Below are positions 11,727-23,640 of a stretch of DNA of 64,000 nt, piece after piece. The notes under the pieces are model-generated. The model was not told the origin of the DNA. It saw only the letters and a list, made by a program, of their open reading frames with translations, and searched no databases. How positions within the stretch are numbered: the stretch's first letter is position 1; each line of letters opens with the position of its first letter. The position numbers and the translations under genes are program-made. The DNA is from Adineta vaga. Taxonomy: Eukaryota; Rotifera. Where the stretch lies: positions 6,014,001-6,078,000 of the forward strand of contig CP075493.1 in NCBI GenBank assembly GCA_021613535.1, given 5' to 3'.

Positions 11727-13129
11727 ATGTGGAATGAACATTTTTGGTTACCAAGAAATACAACTTGGAAAGATTTTCTTGAACTTGAACAACAAGGTAT
11801 TTCTGTACCACGTTTTCAAGATCTTCTATATGTGTATCCATTGGCCGGTGTACTTTATATTCTAAGAATTTTATTTGAACGTTATATTGCTCAACCAATT
11901 GGTCGATTATTAGGCATACGAGAACTCTCGAAACGTTTGCAACGTGACACACCTCCTTTAGCAAAATTTAGTGAATCATTTTGGCGTTTTGCTTTTTATC
12001 TGGGTATATTTATCTATGGACTTATAATTCTAAAAGATGTAAAAACAAAACAGAAAATGATCGTGTTTTTCTAAAATAAAATTTATTTTAGAAATCTTGG
12101 ATCGCAGACACGCGTCATTGTTGGTTAAATTATCCAAATCATCGTTTAACCAATGATGTTTTTTGGTATTATATGATTGAACTTGCTTTCTACTGGTCAT
12201 TAGTCTTTTCACAATTTATCGATGTTAAACGAAAAGATTTCTGGCAAATGTTTCTCCATCATATTGCTACGATATCATTACTTTCGTTTTCTTATATTGT
12301 CAATTTTGTACGCATTGGAGCACTAGTACTAGTCGTACATGACTGTGCAGATTATTGGTTGGAAGTAAATACTTTAATTCATTGTTAACAACTAATTGAA
12401 TGCATTTCTTTTTAAGTGTGCAAAAATGGCAAAATATGCTAAAGTACAAAAGATATGTGATACATCATTCGTGATATTTGCACTTGTCTGGTTTGTAACA
12501 CGTCTTTGTTATTATCCATACAAGTACGTACAGAAAAGATAAATAATTAACTGAATTTTCGATAAGAGATTCGTATTTTTACGAGATCAAAAACCATGTA
12601 GAATAAATTAACGTCTTAAAAGATAACGGAAAACTAATAGGTATCTATTTATAGTATCTAACACGTTTCAAGTTGATTTCGCCGAAAGATTTTTTCGAAT
12701 AGATCAAAAAATCGATTCTTTTTCTTTTCAAGAGCACGTTACAACATTCACGGTCATTAGAAGACGTGATTGATTTTCCATGGGTTATTTACATACTACG
12801 TCAGATTAAGAAATCAAATATAAAATTTCTTTCTATTTAGAGTGTTATATACCACAACATTTGAAGAGTTAAATATTCTTGGTTTATTTCCTGCTTATTA
12901 TGTATTCAATGGTCTTTTAATTCTTCTTCAAATTCTTCATTATTTCTGGTTTTATCTTATTTGTCAAGTGGCGATATCAGCGTTCAAAGCCGGCAAAGTA
13001 ACATACATTCTTTGATTGAAACATTTTCTTGCAACTTTGTTTTATTTTTTCTAGGTAAAAAAAGATGAACGAAGTGACAGTGAAGATAGTGATTATGAAC
13101 ACACGAATGATTCTCGAAAAGACAAATGA
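11727..13129 (+). CDS. Ceramide synthase (Lag1/TLC family) without a homeobox-like domain
   Basis: Five exons: 11727-12038, 12092-12364, 12417-12523, 12841-12997, 13055-13129; 307 residues. The enzyme acylates sphingoid bases with fatty acyl-CoA in the ER membrane. The start MWNEHFWLPRNTTW lines up with the start of vertebrate CerS5/6, which is why I chose it over the upstream in-frame ATG at 11619. The Lag1 motif is clear: MFLHHIATISLLSFSYIVN with the paired His, then VVHDCADYWLECAKMAKYA. Several hydrophobic segments follow the TLC pattern. The acidic C-terminus KKDERSDSEDSD resembles the phosphorylated tail of CerS5/6. The homeobox-like domain that vertebrate CerS2-6 carry between the first membrane segment and the TLC domain is missing, replaced by a linker of a few dozen residues. 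Confidence 0.92.
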
Positions 13130-14256
13130 TCTAGTTTCCTTCTCTCGATAAACAATGTTTCTATATAGATTTTTCGTTTTTTTTTCTTTCATTATGAACA
13201 AACTTTCAAAAACAAATCACATACACTTTTTTTTCTTTCAATTCCCTTTGGGGACAACCGCTTCTTGTTTTTTAAAAAACAACAGTTATTTGATTTCTTG
13301 GAATGATGTGCCTTGTTTAGGAATATCCGATGTGAAAGATAGAAAGAAGCCGGTGTCTTTATTCAATGTGTATGTATGATGACTTCTGTTGTTGTTGTTG
13401 GTGGTGGTGTTGCTCTTCTTCTTCTTATTTGGATTGATTTGTTACCAGAAAAAAGAACGTTTTCTTCTGTTTTTTGTTTCTTTTTTTCTTTTTGAAAACT
13501 TTATATACATATACGTTTTTTGTTCAGAGAATGCTAAAGAGAAGAAAAACAAAGAGCACGCATGTGCGCATATAGCAAATTTGTTTTTGTTCAATTGTTG
13601 AATAATCAAAGAAAAAATGTTCTGATTAAATTCTTTTAAGAAATGAAGGAAGAATGACGTTTGAAAAATCTTCATTTAATGAATTTTCTTATACAAACTG
13701 AAATCTATAGTACATTTATTCATTGTATTTCACTATTAATAATGTGTTATGAATATAATATAAGGAGAAGATTCTATTATTGTACAAGTTTTGTAACTAT
13801 CGTATTCTATTGAAGTTTTCTTAATGTGTAGGAACGTCAAACAAAATTCAGTAGACTAGTAATCATTTATTATTAATAAAGAACAGTTTTTACTTGATCG
13901 ATTTTTCACAATTGTCTAGATTATACGTCGCAATCATTTTTATATAAAAAAACTATTTCTATGATCTTATCTACGAAAAAAGAAGTACTTGATTCTATTC
14001 TAATAACATGATTAAATAATAGAATTGGAATATTTATTAATAAATACAAATTGAGAATAATTGTGGGCAGTGCTAAGATCTTCTATAAAAGAATTTTTAT
14101 TCATAATAGAAATTAATATCCTATGAAAAGTATTCGCCTCCTTCTAACATATATAAAACCAATTATCATTCTCTTCTTTCTTATTAAACATTCATTAGGA
14201 ATATTGCCATTGATATTTTATAATTCATATACAATTCTTACATGCATGAAGTGTCC
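13130..14256. other. Intergenic region between ceramide synthase and neuropeptide genes
   Basis: About 1.1 kb holding the 3' end of the ceramide synthase transcript and the upstream region of the peptide gene. The open frames are T-rich simple sequence with no motif. Confidence 0.5.
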
Positions 14257-14264
14257 TATATAAA
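14257..14264 (+). promoter_or_regulatory. TATA box of the neuropeptide precursor gene
   Basis: TATATAAA about 250 bases upstream of the start codon. With the 63-base 5' UTR intron at 14435-14497 removed, the leader would be about 160 bases, which is plausible. No experiment supports it. Confidence 0.5.
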
Positions 14265-14434
14265 GATAGGTGACTTTCTTAGATGACGAAAGAAGGTGAG
14301 TGTAAATCACTAAGGATCAACACGCGTGTAATGATGGAAAAATCATCTATTTAACTGTATATACCATGCTCACTTTAGATACATAAATACAAGTGAATAA
14401 TCAGACAACAGAGTATACTTTTTTTCTCACTTCA

Positions 14435-14497
14435 GTAAGTTTTTGGTTTCGTTGAATCTTATCTCATATCAAGAATCTTCTCTTTTATTTTAATCAG
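14435..14497 (+). other. Probable 5' UTR intron of the neuropeptide gene
   Basis: A strong donor (GTAAGT after TTCA) and a pyrimidine-rich acceptor (TTTAATCAG) enclose 63 bases, the typical intron size here, ending 16 bases before the ATG. Removing it does not change the protein. Confidence 0.5.
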
Positions 14498-14513
14498 TTC
14501 CATACTATAACAT

Positions 14514-14870
14514 ATGGCACGATCAGCATTCCTATCAATTATTTTTGTATTCATTTTATCCATGTATCAAATTAACCAAACATTAACATTCAGTTTATCA
14601 TATCCGAAATATATTCCACTATCAAATGATCGTTATAAATTTATTCATGAATATTTTCGACAAGTAAGAAAATGGAATTTTCAAAAATCATTGCTTATTC
14701 ATCTATTCTAGATGAATCAAAAACAAGTGTCTCCACTTAACAATTTTCTTGAATCAGATAATACTCAAACTATGCCTCGTATAAATTGGTTCAAACGCGA
14801 TTTACATATATCGCCTAGAATGAATCGACGTATGCTTTGTTTCTTTAATACTGTCACTTGTTTTGGTTAA
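14514..14870 (+). CDS. Allatostatin-C/somatostatin-like neuropeptide precursor
   Basis: Two exons, 14514-14663 and 14712-14870, give a 102-residue precursor. Residues 1 to about 25 form a signal peptide (hydrophobic core FLSIIFVFILSMY). Basic cleavage sites are KR at 78-79 and RR at 89-90. Cleavage after RR leaves MLCFFNTVTCFG, residues 91-102. The two Cys (93 and 100) enclose six residues, as in allatostatin C (CYFNPISC). The Asn three positions into the loop and the Phe after the second Cys also match, and the terminal Gly would give a C-terminal amide as in arthropod allatostatin-CCC. The predicted product is a cyclic, amidated 11-mer acting on a somatostatin/allatostatin-C type GPCR. The precursor carries one copy of the peptide at its very end, as the family does. 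The next gene on the same strand is a neprilysin-like peptidase. Confidence 0.85.
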
Positions 14871-15787
14871 GAAATATAAATAAATTTATGTTATTAATAT
14901 CAATGACATACGCGTTGGATATAGTAAACTATATTTATTCTATTCGTCGTATTTTATGACATTTAGTTTTAATAAAAAGTCGATGAGTCGTTAATACTTT
15001 TTTCTTTTCTTATTATTTTCATGATCTTGTGTAAATTTTATAACATCAACCTTTTGATTAACAGTCTCATGAGTTAATCGTAATTGTCTTTCAAAAGCAA
15101 ACGTAAACGTCTCATGGACAGCAAGAGATCAATAACTAAAACTATCAATAAATGTTGCTAGAATGTAAAGTACATCTACTACATAGTCATCAGGTTTTCC
15201 ATACGAATCAGTAACAATATAATGTGATGTAGGCGGTAAGCATCTCGAAAGACATGATTAGACAAACATCAAAGTCTAATTGCATGACGGAAGTGTAAGT
15301 GACAATATAAATGACTTTTAATAAGTATCTGAATTATGCAAAATAGTGGATGCTCTTAGATCAATCGATTTTGATCTTCAAATCTCTTGTTGATATTTCG
15401 ATAAATATTTACTCAATAAAATCTATGAGATAAATACTTATGACTACGTTACGAAAATGTTTCTAGTTTTATTATTTTATTATATGAAGATAACAATATA
15501 AAATCGTTATCTTCTATTATAAAAATTCAAACATTGACCACTGATTTTCGTTTATTATGGCAAAGTTGGAACGGAACAGGTTTGTAGATTTTCATAATTG
15601 ATCTTCTCGAAGAATAAGAAATACTTCCCATCTAATTTGTACTTTACATAAAAATGTTGTCAGTCAAGATGTTCTTTAATATGCATTGGTGTATAAACAA
15701 AATTTTTGTCATCCGGAATACAGATGTTTAATTCTTTCTATTTGATAATTATGAATATTTATATAATCGAGGGAGCAAAAAAAAGAA
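14871..15787. other. Intergenic region between neuropeptide and M13 peptidase genes
   Basis: About 0.9 kb, AT-rich. AATAAA at about 14878 would serve as the polyadenylation signal of the peptide gene. The rest should contain the promoter of the M13 gene. I see no further coding exon. Confidence 0.5.
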
Positions 15788-18700
15788 ATGTCATTTTTGG
15801 ATTTTCTGATGGCAAAAGAATTGTCCTATAGTAGTAATAATCGAAGAAAGTAAGTAGAAAAACAGAATAATAAATTTCATTTCGATGACAATAGAAAATA
15901 AGTTCGATTGTTTCATTATTGAATAGAATTATTTTGATTGCTCTTGGTATTCTTGCTGGAGCACTTCTCATCTCAACGATTGTTTTAGGTGCTCTATATG
16001 GAGCACAGAAAAATAAAACATCAACTACAACTGGTAAGAAACATATTCTTTATTTATGTATATTGTCTAATTATTTAATGTTTGTTTTTTATATAGGAAC
16101 AAATGATGATTTATGTTTAACACCGTATTGTGTTAAAGCAGGTTAGATCAATTTGAGTAAATCAATTGAACGTTTTGTTTTGTTACTATTTTATAGCAAA
16201 TTATATTTTGGAAAGTATTGATGAAACAGTAGAACCATGTGAAAATTTCTTTGAATTTACTTGTGGAACTTGGTTAAAAAATCATCGTATACCTGATGAT
16301 GGTAAGTGAAATTGAAACGATTGATGAAGGAATCTATATGAACATTTGATTTATTTTAGCGGGTTCACAAGATACATTTAATGTTCTACGAAGTCAATTG
16401 GATAACGATATTGTTGGTAAATAAAAATTCTCAATTATTTGTTATTTTTAGTCAGTTTTTTGATAGATTTATATGTATTAACAGTGAATAGTAATCATAG
16501 AGATGATTAAATGTACTTTCTTCGATTTGATGTGACATAGGAAATGAACAGAAAAGTATAATTTAAGATAACTGATTCATTGAGACGCGATGTGATAGAT
16601 GTTTTCTTCTATTTGTTTACATGTTGCAACTTTTCAACGTCTAATCGGATCCTTCGATCTCAAATATTTTATTTATAATTAGATATTTTAACATTACCAC
16701 TTCCAGATGGCATGACTAATATTAAATCAATTAATAATGCTCGTGTTCTCTTTGATTCATGTGTTAATGAATCAGCTATCGAAACCGATAGTGTCAATAG
16801 TATACTCTCTTTAATCAATACTGAGTTTGGTGGTTGGCCAATGCTTCAAGGTTCATCATGGAATTCGTCAACATTTAATCTTTCACGTTTATTACTTAAA
16901 CTACGTGAATATAATCATCATATAATTTATAGTTGTGGAACATCTATTGATGATACAAATTCTTCTATCTATTATATTCGTGTAAGTATTCTTCCAAGTT
17001 AATTAGTGATTTATTTTCGAATTATTTCCAACATTTAGGTTTCACAAAGTGATCTTGGTCTTGAACAACGATCGAATTATTTCAATGACACACGTTTAAC
17101 AACTGCTTATCGACAATTTATGCGTGATTTAGCATTGTTATTAACAAATGATACGACAATGATCAATCAAGATGTTGATGATATATATAATTTTGAGAAA
17201 AAAATTTCATCTGTAAAATATGATTTTTCTCTCTTTGAAATGTAATTAAAATTATTCGAATATTTAGTCTCATCTTACACCTGCTGAACAACGTGACAAA
17301 CAAAATGAAACTGTTCGAACAACAATTGGTAATCTTTCGACAATATTTGATACGAATGTAAAAAGATTTTTCTCTTCTTTTCTTTTCATAACTATGTTTG
17401 ATCTTTATTTAGTTTGGATTTACGAATTACATAAGACAAATTTATTCTTCAAACAATATAACATTGAATGATAATGATACTGTTTCAATTAGTGATATAG
17501 ATTTTCTACGAAATGCATCAACAACTCTGACAGAATCAAATTCACGTACAATACAAAATTATTTTATATGGCGTTTTATGATGAATCGAGTATCAGATTT
17601 GCCAAAACGTTTTCGTTCAATTAGAGAACCATTTGATCGAGAATTTCGTGGTATTAGTTCACAAAAACCACGTACAATCACATGTGGAAGTTTTGTTAAT
17701 AATAATATGGGATTTGCTGTATCAAAAATTTACGTTGTACGATATTTTGATGAAAATGCAAGAAATCAGGTATTAAAATTTCATATTAAACATTAATAAA
17801 TATACACCAATCATATTTCAAAATTTATTTAGTCATTAGAAATGATTCGTAATATTCGAAATGCATTCATTGAAATGATTGATGGTTCATCATGGATGGA
17901 TGCAAGTTCGAAAACTAAAGCCAAAGAAAAGGTATATTGAAAATCACTATTTTCAACTAGAGTTTTTTCAGAGAATTCTTTTTGAAAGGCAGTGGCAATT
18001 GATGAAAAAATTGGTTATCCTGAATATGTCGGTAGTAGTAATACATCCGAATTGGAAAAGATGTATTCTGAAGTAAGAAAGTGTTGAAGATATTTCCATA
18101 CATCGATGAATATATTGTTTCATATGTTTTTTAGTATGTTTTCGGTACAATATATTCGGCTAACGTTATAAAATTATTACAAATCAAATCTCGAGAAAGT
18201 CTTCAAAGACTTCGTGAAGTTGTAGATCGAAAGGCATGGGGTACAAGTCCACCGACAGTTGTCAATGCTTTTTATACGCCATCAAGAAATCAAATTAGTA
18301 AAGAAACTATTATTTCATTTCATATTCATTCGATATATATATACTTTCGTTGTCAGGTTTTCCAGCTGGTATTCTTCAAACACCATTTTTTAATAAAGAT
18401 GCACCGAAGTGAGTTTTATTCTATTATTTATAACCTGTGCAAACCATTGAACTCTTATTTAGATATCTGAATTATGGTGGTAAGTTGCAATTGATAGTCG
18501 AGTTTCTAGAAAGAATCAAGAAAGTTATTAGGAATTGGCGCAGTTATCGGTCATGAAATTACACATGGCTTTGATGATAATGGTCGTCAATATGATAAGG
18601 ATGGTAATCGCGTACTTTGGTGGACTCAGGAAACTATCAATAAGTTTATTGAGCGTAAAACATGTATCGTCGATCAATATAGTAACTATATTGTTGCTCA

Positions 18701-19833
18701 AATCAATCGAACAGTAACTACGATATTTTAATTGTGATCCATGATTTTATATGATGTCATTTCAGGTAAATGGTAATCAAACTCAAGGTGAAAATATTGC
18801 GGATAATGGTGGAATAAAAGAAGCATTTTATGTAAGTTCTGAATGTAAAATCTATTTCGAAAGAAACAAAAGATATCGTTTTTTTTAAATTTAATCTAAA
18901 CACATAATCTCTGTTTCATATCTAGGCGTATAAAAAATTATCATTGACAGAAGATAATCTAACTTTACCTGGATTAAAAAATTATACGAGAGAACAACTT
19001 TTTTTCATTTGGTTTGCACGAATTCGTTGTTATTCAGAATATCATGATTATGTAGCCTATATAAAACGATTGGTTAAGAAACAATCGACTGGGCATGCCA
19101 TTGATGAATTTCGGTAGTAAAAGATTTTCTTTTGACAACGTCCTTGTGTTTGATGTGTCTGCTTTTGTTTTTGTAATCTGTTGTATGTTCATTGCATGTG
19201 CATGTATGTTTGTTTTTGTAGTCTTATCAAAAATGGATGAAAGCAAATGGAAATATTGATAGAAAATTACCTGGTTTGAATAAGTATTCACCTGAACAGT
19301 TATTTTTTATTAATTATGGTCAAATTTGGTGTTCGAAAATGACAGATGCAAATGCGTTAAGTCGAGTTTTATCGGGTGTTCACTCACCTGGAAGATTCAG
19401 GTATTGTGAAAATCGATCTCTAAGCATACTGGAACGAGAAAGGACGTCAAATAAGATTTCTTTCCGACAGTTCTCTAGTCTTTTGTTAGAATGATAAATA
19501 CCGATTACTATGGTTAAATAGTTATTGAGTCATATAATTCTATTAGTTACATTGAAATAGATTTAAATTTCGAATAGCAAGGACTCAAACGTTCTGTTTC
19601 ACTTGTAGCGACAAAGTATGATTGTAATCACTGTTATCTATTGTATTTATAATCATTACTCCCTTCCTGCTTGACGCATGTTTTTTGTTCTCTTTTATTT
19701 TATGTGCAAAACTAACATTCCGTTTTTTTCTAGAGTTATTGGTCCAACATCAAATTTTGATGAATTTGATCGCGTATTTGGTTGTAAACTTGGCCAGAAC
19801 AATAGCCGGTTAACAAAATGCACTGTGTGGTAA
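15788..19833 (+). CDS. Neprilysin-like M13 zinc metallopeptidase, type II membrane protein
   Basis: Exons: 15788-15849, 15927-16033, 16097-16141, 16197-16301, 16360-16416, 16683-16981, 17039-17212, 17268-17357, 17413-17769, 17833-17931, 17989-18072, 18135-18297, 18357-18408, 18463-18479, 18532-18713, 18766-18831, then 18926-19113 or 19222-19400, then 19734-19833; 748 or 745 residues, normal for M13. A short cytoplasmic tail ends in NNRRK, followed by a membrane anchor ([16 protein letters not shown]). Zinc ligands are HEITH 578-582 and Glu640 in [14 protein letters not shown] also matches the substrate-binding NAFY motif. The C-terminus CTVW is typical. The ectoenzyme would cut small peptides outside the cell. 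The first exon is inferred from phase and splice sites; its ATG could also be the one 21 bases downstream. Exon 14 is only 17 bases long. Two homologous versions of the penultimate exon are present. Confidence 0.92.
18926..19113 (+). other. Alternative penultimate exon A of the M13 gene
   Basis: 188 bases, entering in phase 0 and leaving in phase 2. It encodes [11 protein letters not shown]...[22 protein letters not shown]...GHAIDEFR. It is homologous to exon B and has good splice sites (TCTAG acceptor, CG/GTAGTA donor). It keeps the His and final Arg of the HSPxRFR element but replaces the residues between them. Trp of the IWC motif becomes Arg. Joining A to B would shift the frame, so only one can be used in a functional mRNA. 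Confidence 0.75.
19222..19400 (+). other. Alternative penultimate exon B of the M13 gene
   Basis: 179 bases, also phase 0 in and phase 2 out. It encodes [11 protein letters not shown]...[23 protein letters not shown]...HSPGRFR, which is the canonical neprilysin sequence with the catalytic-site His (residue 707 of this isoform). Acceptor TTTGTAG, donor AG/GTATTG. I treat B as the reference version. Confidence 0.8.
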
Positions 19834-20351
19834 TCAACAATAAGAAAATCGATTTTTATCTACATCTACATTGAATTTCGAAAAACAAACACACGGCATT
19901 TTTTTATTGTGTCTTGAAATATGTCTAAAAGAACGTCATTTTCAATGTATTTTGATTCCTAAATAAAAGAAGAATTAATTTTATGAATTCTCTTTAGTGT
20001 CTCTATGTTTATTATATATATATATATATCAATAGAATAAAACTGTTTGAATTCGAAAAACGGAAGAAGAAAGTTTATAGAAATGTACACCATGAAAAAT
20101 TGTTTGGAAGTAAAAATAATTGTTCAATTATGTCCTAAAAAAGAGAAATTTCAAGTTAATAAATAGTTGATCGAATTCATCTAAGAAATGAGAATTAGAA
20201 GTGCAATGCAAAAAATAACATGCTAAATGAATTCGATAGTCGAAGAAAAAGAAATCATCAAATCGATTTTCTCTGCGAATAGATATTTATATATGTTTAT
20301 GTATATATATGTAATAATAGCATTAAGAGCAATTTTCTTACATGAAAATAA
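19834..20351. other. Convergent intergenic region, M13 and TBC-like genes
   Basis: The 3' ends of two converging genes face each other here. The region includes a TA microsatellite at about 20013-20029. No gene is visible. Confidence 0.5.
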
Positions 20352-23300
20352 CTAAAGAAATTTCGCCGACATTTCTGCCGACACATTATTCCTAATTGAA
20401 GTTAGTTATTGATAACAAGTATAACAATCAGAGATAGTAACTTACTGACTAAAATGTTGTTCAGCTTTTGGATCGAAAACATTCAATGAGACCGTTGAGC
20501 CGGGACCGATTTTATCTGAAGGAGAAAACACACTAGTTTATTAGAAAAAAAAGAGAATTATTCGATATTCTATACCAGTCGCGAATATTTTTGGTATATC
20601 AGGTATCATATCAATAGAAGATGGAGGCATACCAGGATGAAGAGTACGTATAACAGGTCCATATGTAACATCCCATGTGTCCAAATTACCGATCTTTTGT
20701 GGAATGTATAATGGAAATCGACAATGACCAAGAGCACCTGAACTTTAAAAATAATCAATGAAAATAATCTATTCAAAATCATACCACTCAATCGTTGTCG
20801 AACAATGACAAGTGCTTGAATACGTGTAGGCATAAACGATTGACGAGTTTCTTTCATTGATAGAATTAATTTATCATTAGGAATATCAACAGTTAGTCGT
20901 TGCCAATTTTGTACAGCTGCTTCTTTCTCACCTAAAAGTTCACATAAAGATCATTATTTTCAAAATAATTCAATGAAATTTCTTTACGAAGAATGGGAAC
21001 TGATTCAGTTCCGATATCACATAGTTTTTCACCCGCTCCATAAACTTGAATATCTACTGTTAATGATTTTGTATCAAAATCATTTCGGGATCCTCCACTC
21101 TAAACAAACTTCATGCATTCAAACTATCTTTTACATAATAAATCGCTGCTTACAACTGAAGAATTGACTGGAACAGCTAATGTTAATGATATATCTTTGA
21201 TACCAATTGTTTCTAAATAAGCTTTTTTACGATTGATTATTTGTTGATAATTACTGTTCTGCGGTAAACTTTGTTTTGCCGGATACGAACGTTGATTCAT
21301 TCCAGGAATATATTTTGGATCTTCATTTTTCAAAGCCAAATGAACAAAAGCTGCTTGAACATCCAATGTATGTAATAGACATGGTTCCTCAAGGAAAACT
21401 TTTCGCATTTCATCATAATCAGTTGCATACATAAAACGATCACGAAGTAAATAGAGAACAGCTTTAGTCGCATGTTCGATATATTGCGTATTCCATTTAA
21501 TCATAAAGAATTGATCCCATAGATAGAGAGCAGCATTCGAATTAAGAATACCGAAAAACATCTATGACAAAAAATAGATCAGTAATTCGTACACTTTCAA
21601 TCATATGTCCCTATATCTGTCTTACTTCTCCAATCCATTTTCGAAGAAAAATCACTGGATCAGCCATTAAATCTCTTGAATATTGCGATGCACTACCACT
21701 ATGTTTACTTTCTAATGAAATAATTTCTGCAACGAAATCCTATTTTAATAGACGAAAAGAATTCATTTTCAATCAAGTAAAAGGAAAATGAGTATTCGTT
21801 TACTTTCGGATTAATTTTTGTTCGAATTTTTGATATTGTTTTCAAATGATCATAAAATTCTGGATCATTCGTCGATAAATCTGTCATAATTTTACTTGCA
21901 ATTGAGAAAACATTTGTCCATTCTGGAAAACAATGACGAACAAATAAATCCAAATGCATAGCAATAACATAGATTTCTTCATCTAAATCGATACAATACA
22001 TGAATGAAAAAAAACCAAATAGACAATTTTGAAGATACAAAATAGACTACCTTTATTCGCTTCATCACGATATGATAATTGAAATGGTAATAACCAATAG
22101 ATAAAATAAGGTTCATAATCTTTTCTATATGTATAAAGAACATTGAGAATTTTAATTGTAAATCGAAGATGATGTTCTTCAAGAAATGGTTGTAATGCAT
22201 GGACTTTACTGTAGGTCTACAAATAGAATAAGTATTACTTAACTATTGATACTAAATAGTCTTGTTAGTAATCATTTAAAATAATCTCAAAGTTTTCTTT
22301 GTATGAAATATAAATTGGATATAACGAAAGTATCTTACTTCTATAACTGCATTTTCAATTAAATTTGTTACTGGTGTACTAGATGGATTAGTTAATTTCA
22401 GATCAGTTTTACCACGTGTAATACCAGCTGCAAATTCACGTCGAATTTGAAGTTCAACCAGACTCTAATCAATAGATAAAGAATAAAACTCTCATTCTCT
22501 CACGATCAAATCATCTTACTAGATCATAATCATGTGGTTTCTTTTCTACACGAAGTAAACATTCAGTCCAAATAAATTGACGAAGTGAAAGTGGAATTTG
22601 TTGACCAAATAATTTTTCTGTTATAAAAATAACACGACGTGGATCACGTTTGAGAAGAGCAACAACGGAACTGGAAACAATATCACTGTAATCGGACGTC
22701 ATCGGATAAGGTGCCGATGATAATTCTATAATGAAACTATTAAAATATTGTATTCCTATTGATTTCATACAGACCAGTAATCATTGGTAATTTTTTTGAA
22801 TTAGTTTTTGAATCTCTCAGAATTGATCGTAATTTTGAACCACTATTCAATTCATCTAAATGTTTTCTTTTATTTGCTTCTTGTAATTTTTGTTCTTCCT
22901 GTTTTGTACTCTCTTTCTGTTGAACTTGATATAAATAACGTTCCAATGATTTACGAACGATTTGATAGGTATGTTCAAGAAAATTTTTCATATCATTCGA
23001 TAGTTTATTAATACTAGAAAAACACAATTATCAATCGATGACAATGTAAGTTAGAATGTAATTCTTACTCTTCGTCTTCCGTCACCGCTAAAGAAATAAA
23101 AAAAAGATTATATAAGAGTTCAGAATTAAATCTTTGTTTCTATACCTGCGCCTATTTCAAGTGCAGATTTATGTGTTTGAATTTGTAACCATGATTTTGC
23201 TTCGTTTTCAAGTTTACGTCGATATTCTTCAGACATTGCTGGTGGACGCTAAATCATATTGAAATAGAATATTTAATCGGTATTCAAAATTGTCTACTCA

Positions 23301-23640
23301 CTAATGAATTAGGATGATAAGATTCTGATCGAAGTAGTCTAATATGAAAAAGTTTACCAAGTAATTCAATCAATATTTGTCGACGTTCAGGATTATTAAA
23401 TTGTTGACGAACTTTATTTGCTAGAGCGGGTTCCAAATCATTGAGTATCTATGAGGAGATAGTTGTAGTATTTCAAGACAAAACAAAATAGTTTTCTACT
23501 TTTTGCCAAGGACTATCCGGTAAAAGTGTTTGTTGATAACTTGAATCAAGCCATTGAATATTAAATGGAATATAATTTATATTATCTTCTTCTGCTACTT
23601 GTTTGACTGTTTTTTGACGATGATCAGTCTTATTTGCCAT
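20352..23640 (-). CDS. TBC-like (RabGAP fold) protein of unknown function
   Basis: Sixteen exons: 23640-23500, 23448-23302, 23248-23146, 23087-23069, 23013-22775, 22725-22520, 22464-22339, 22216-22051, 21982-21804, 21739-21626, 21561-21154, 21099-20988, 20931-20785, 20737-20576, 20515-20446, 20391-20352; 792 residues. A charged, coiled-coil-like N-terminal third is followed by a region with the rhythm of a TBC domain: IPLSLRQFIWTECLL, then DPVIFLRKWIGEMFFGI and NSNAALYLWDQFFMIKW. I see no clear IxxDxxR or YxQ catalytic finger, so GAP activity is doubtful. A beta-rich C-terminal part may be C2-like. Exon 5 uses the donor GTCTGT; the alternative one base pair away would bring in a stop. The last intron starts inside a TAA, so an unspliced message would end at 20442 instead. 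I do not recognise the orthologue. Confidence 0.65.

Noticed and set aside
17941-17988. Acceptor at TTTTTTCAG (17965-17970) for M13 exon 11
   Set aside because: It would add out-of-frame sequence. The later acceptor GAAAG at 17988 gives [11 protein letters not shown], which fits the neprilysin family.
22740-22775. Donor GTATGA at 22770 in the TBC-like gene
   Set aside because: Neither acceptor downstream gives an open frame with it. The donor GTCTGT at 22774 restores the frame into ELSSAPYP.
22808-23027. Plus-strand hydrophobic frame
   Set aside because: Antisense shadow of the coiled-coil exon of the TBC-like gene.
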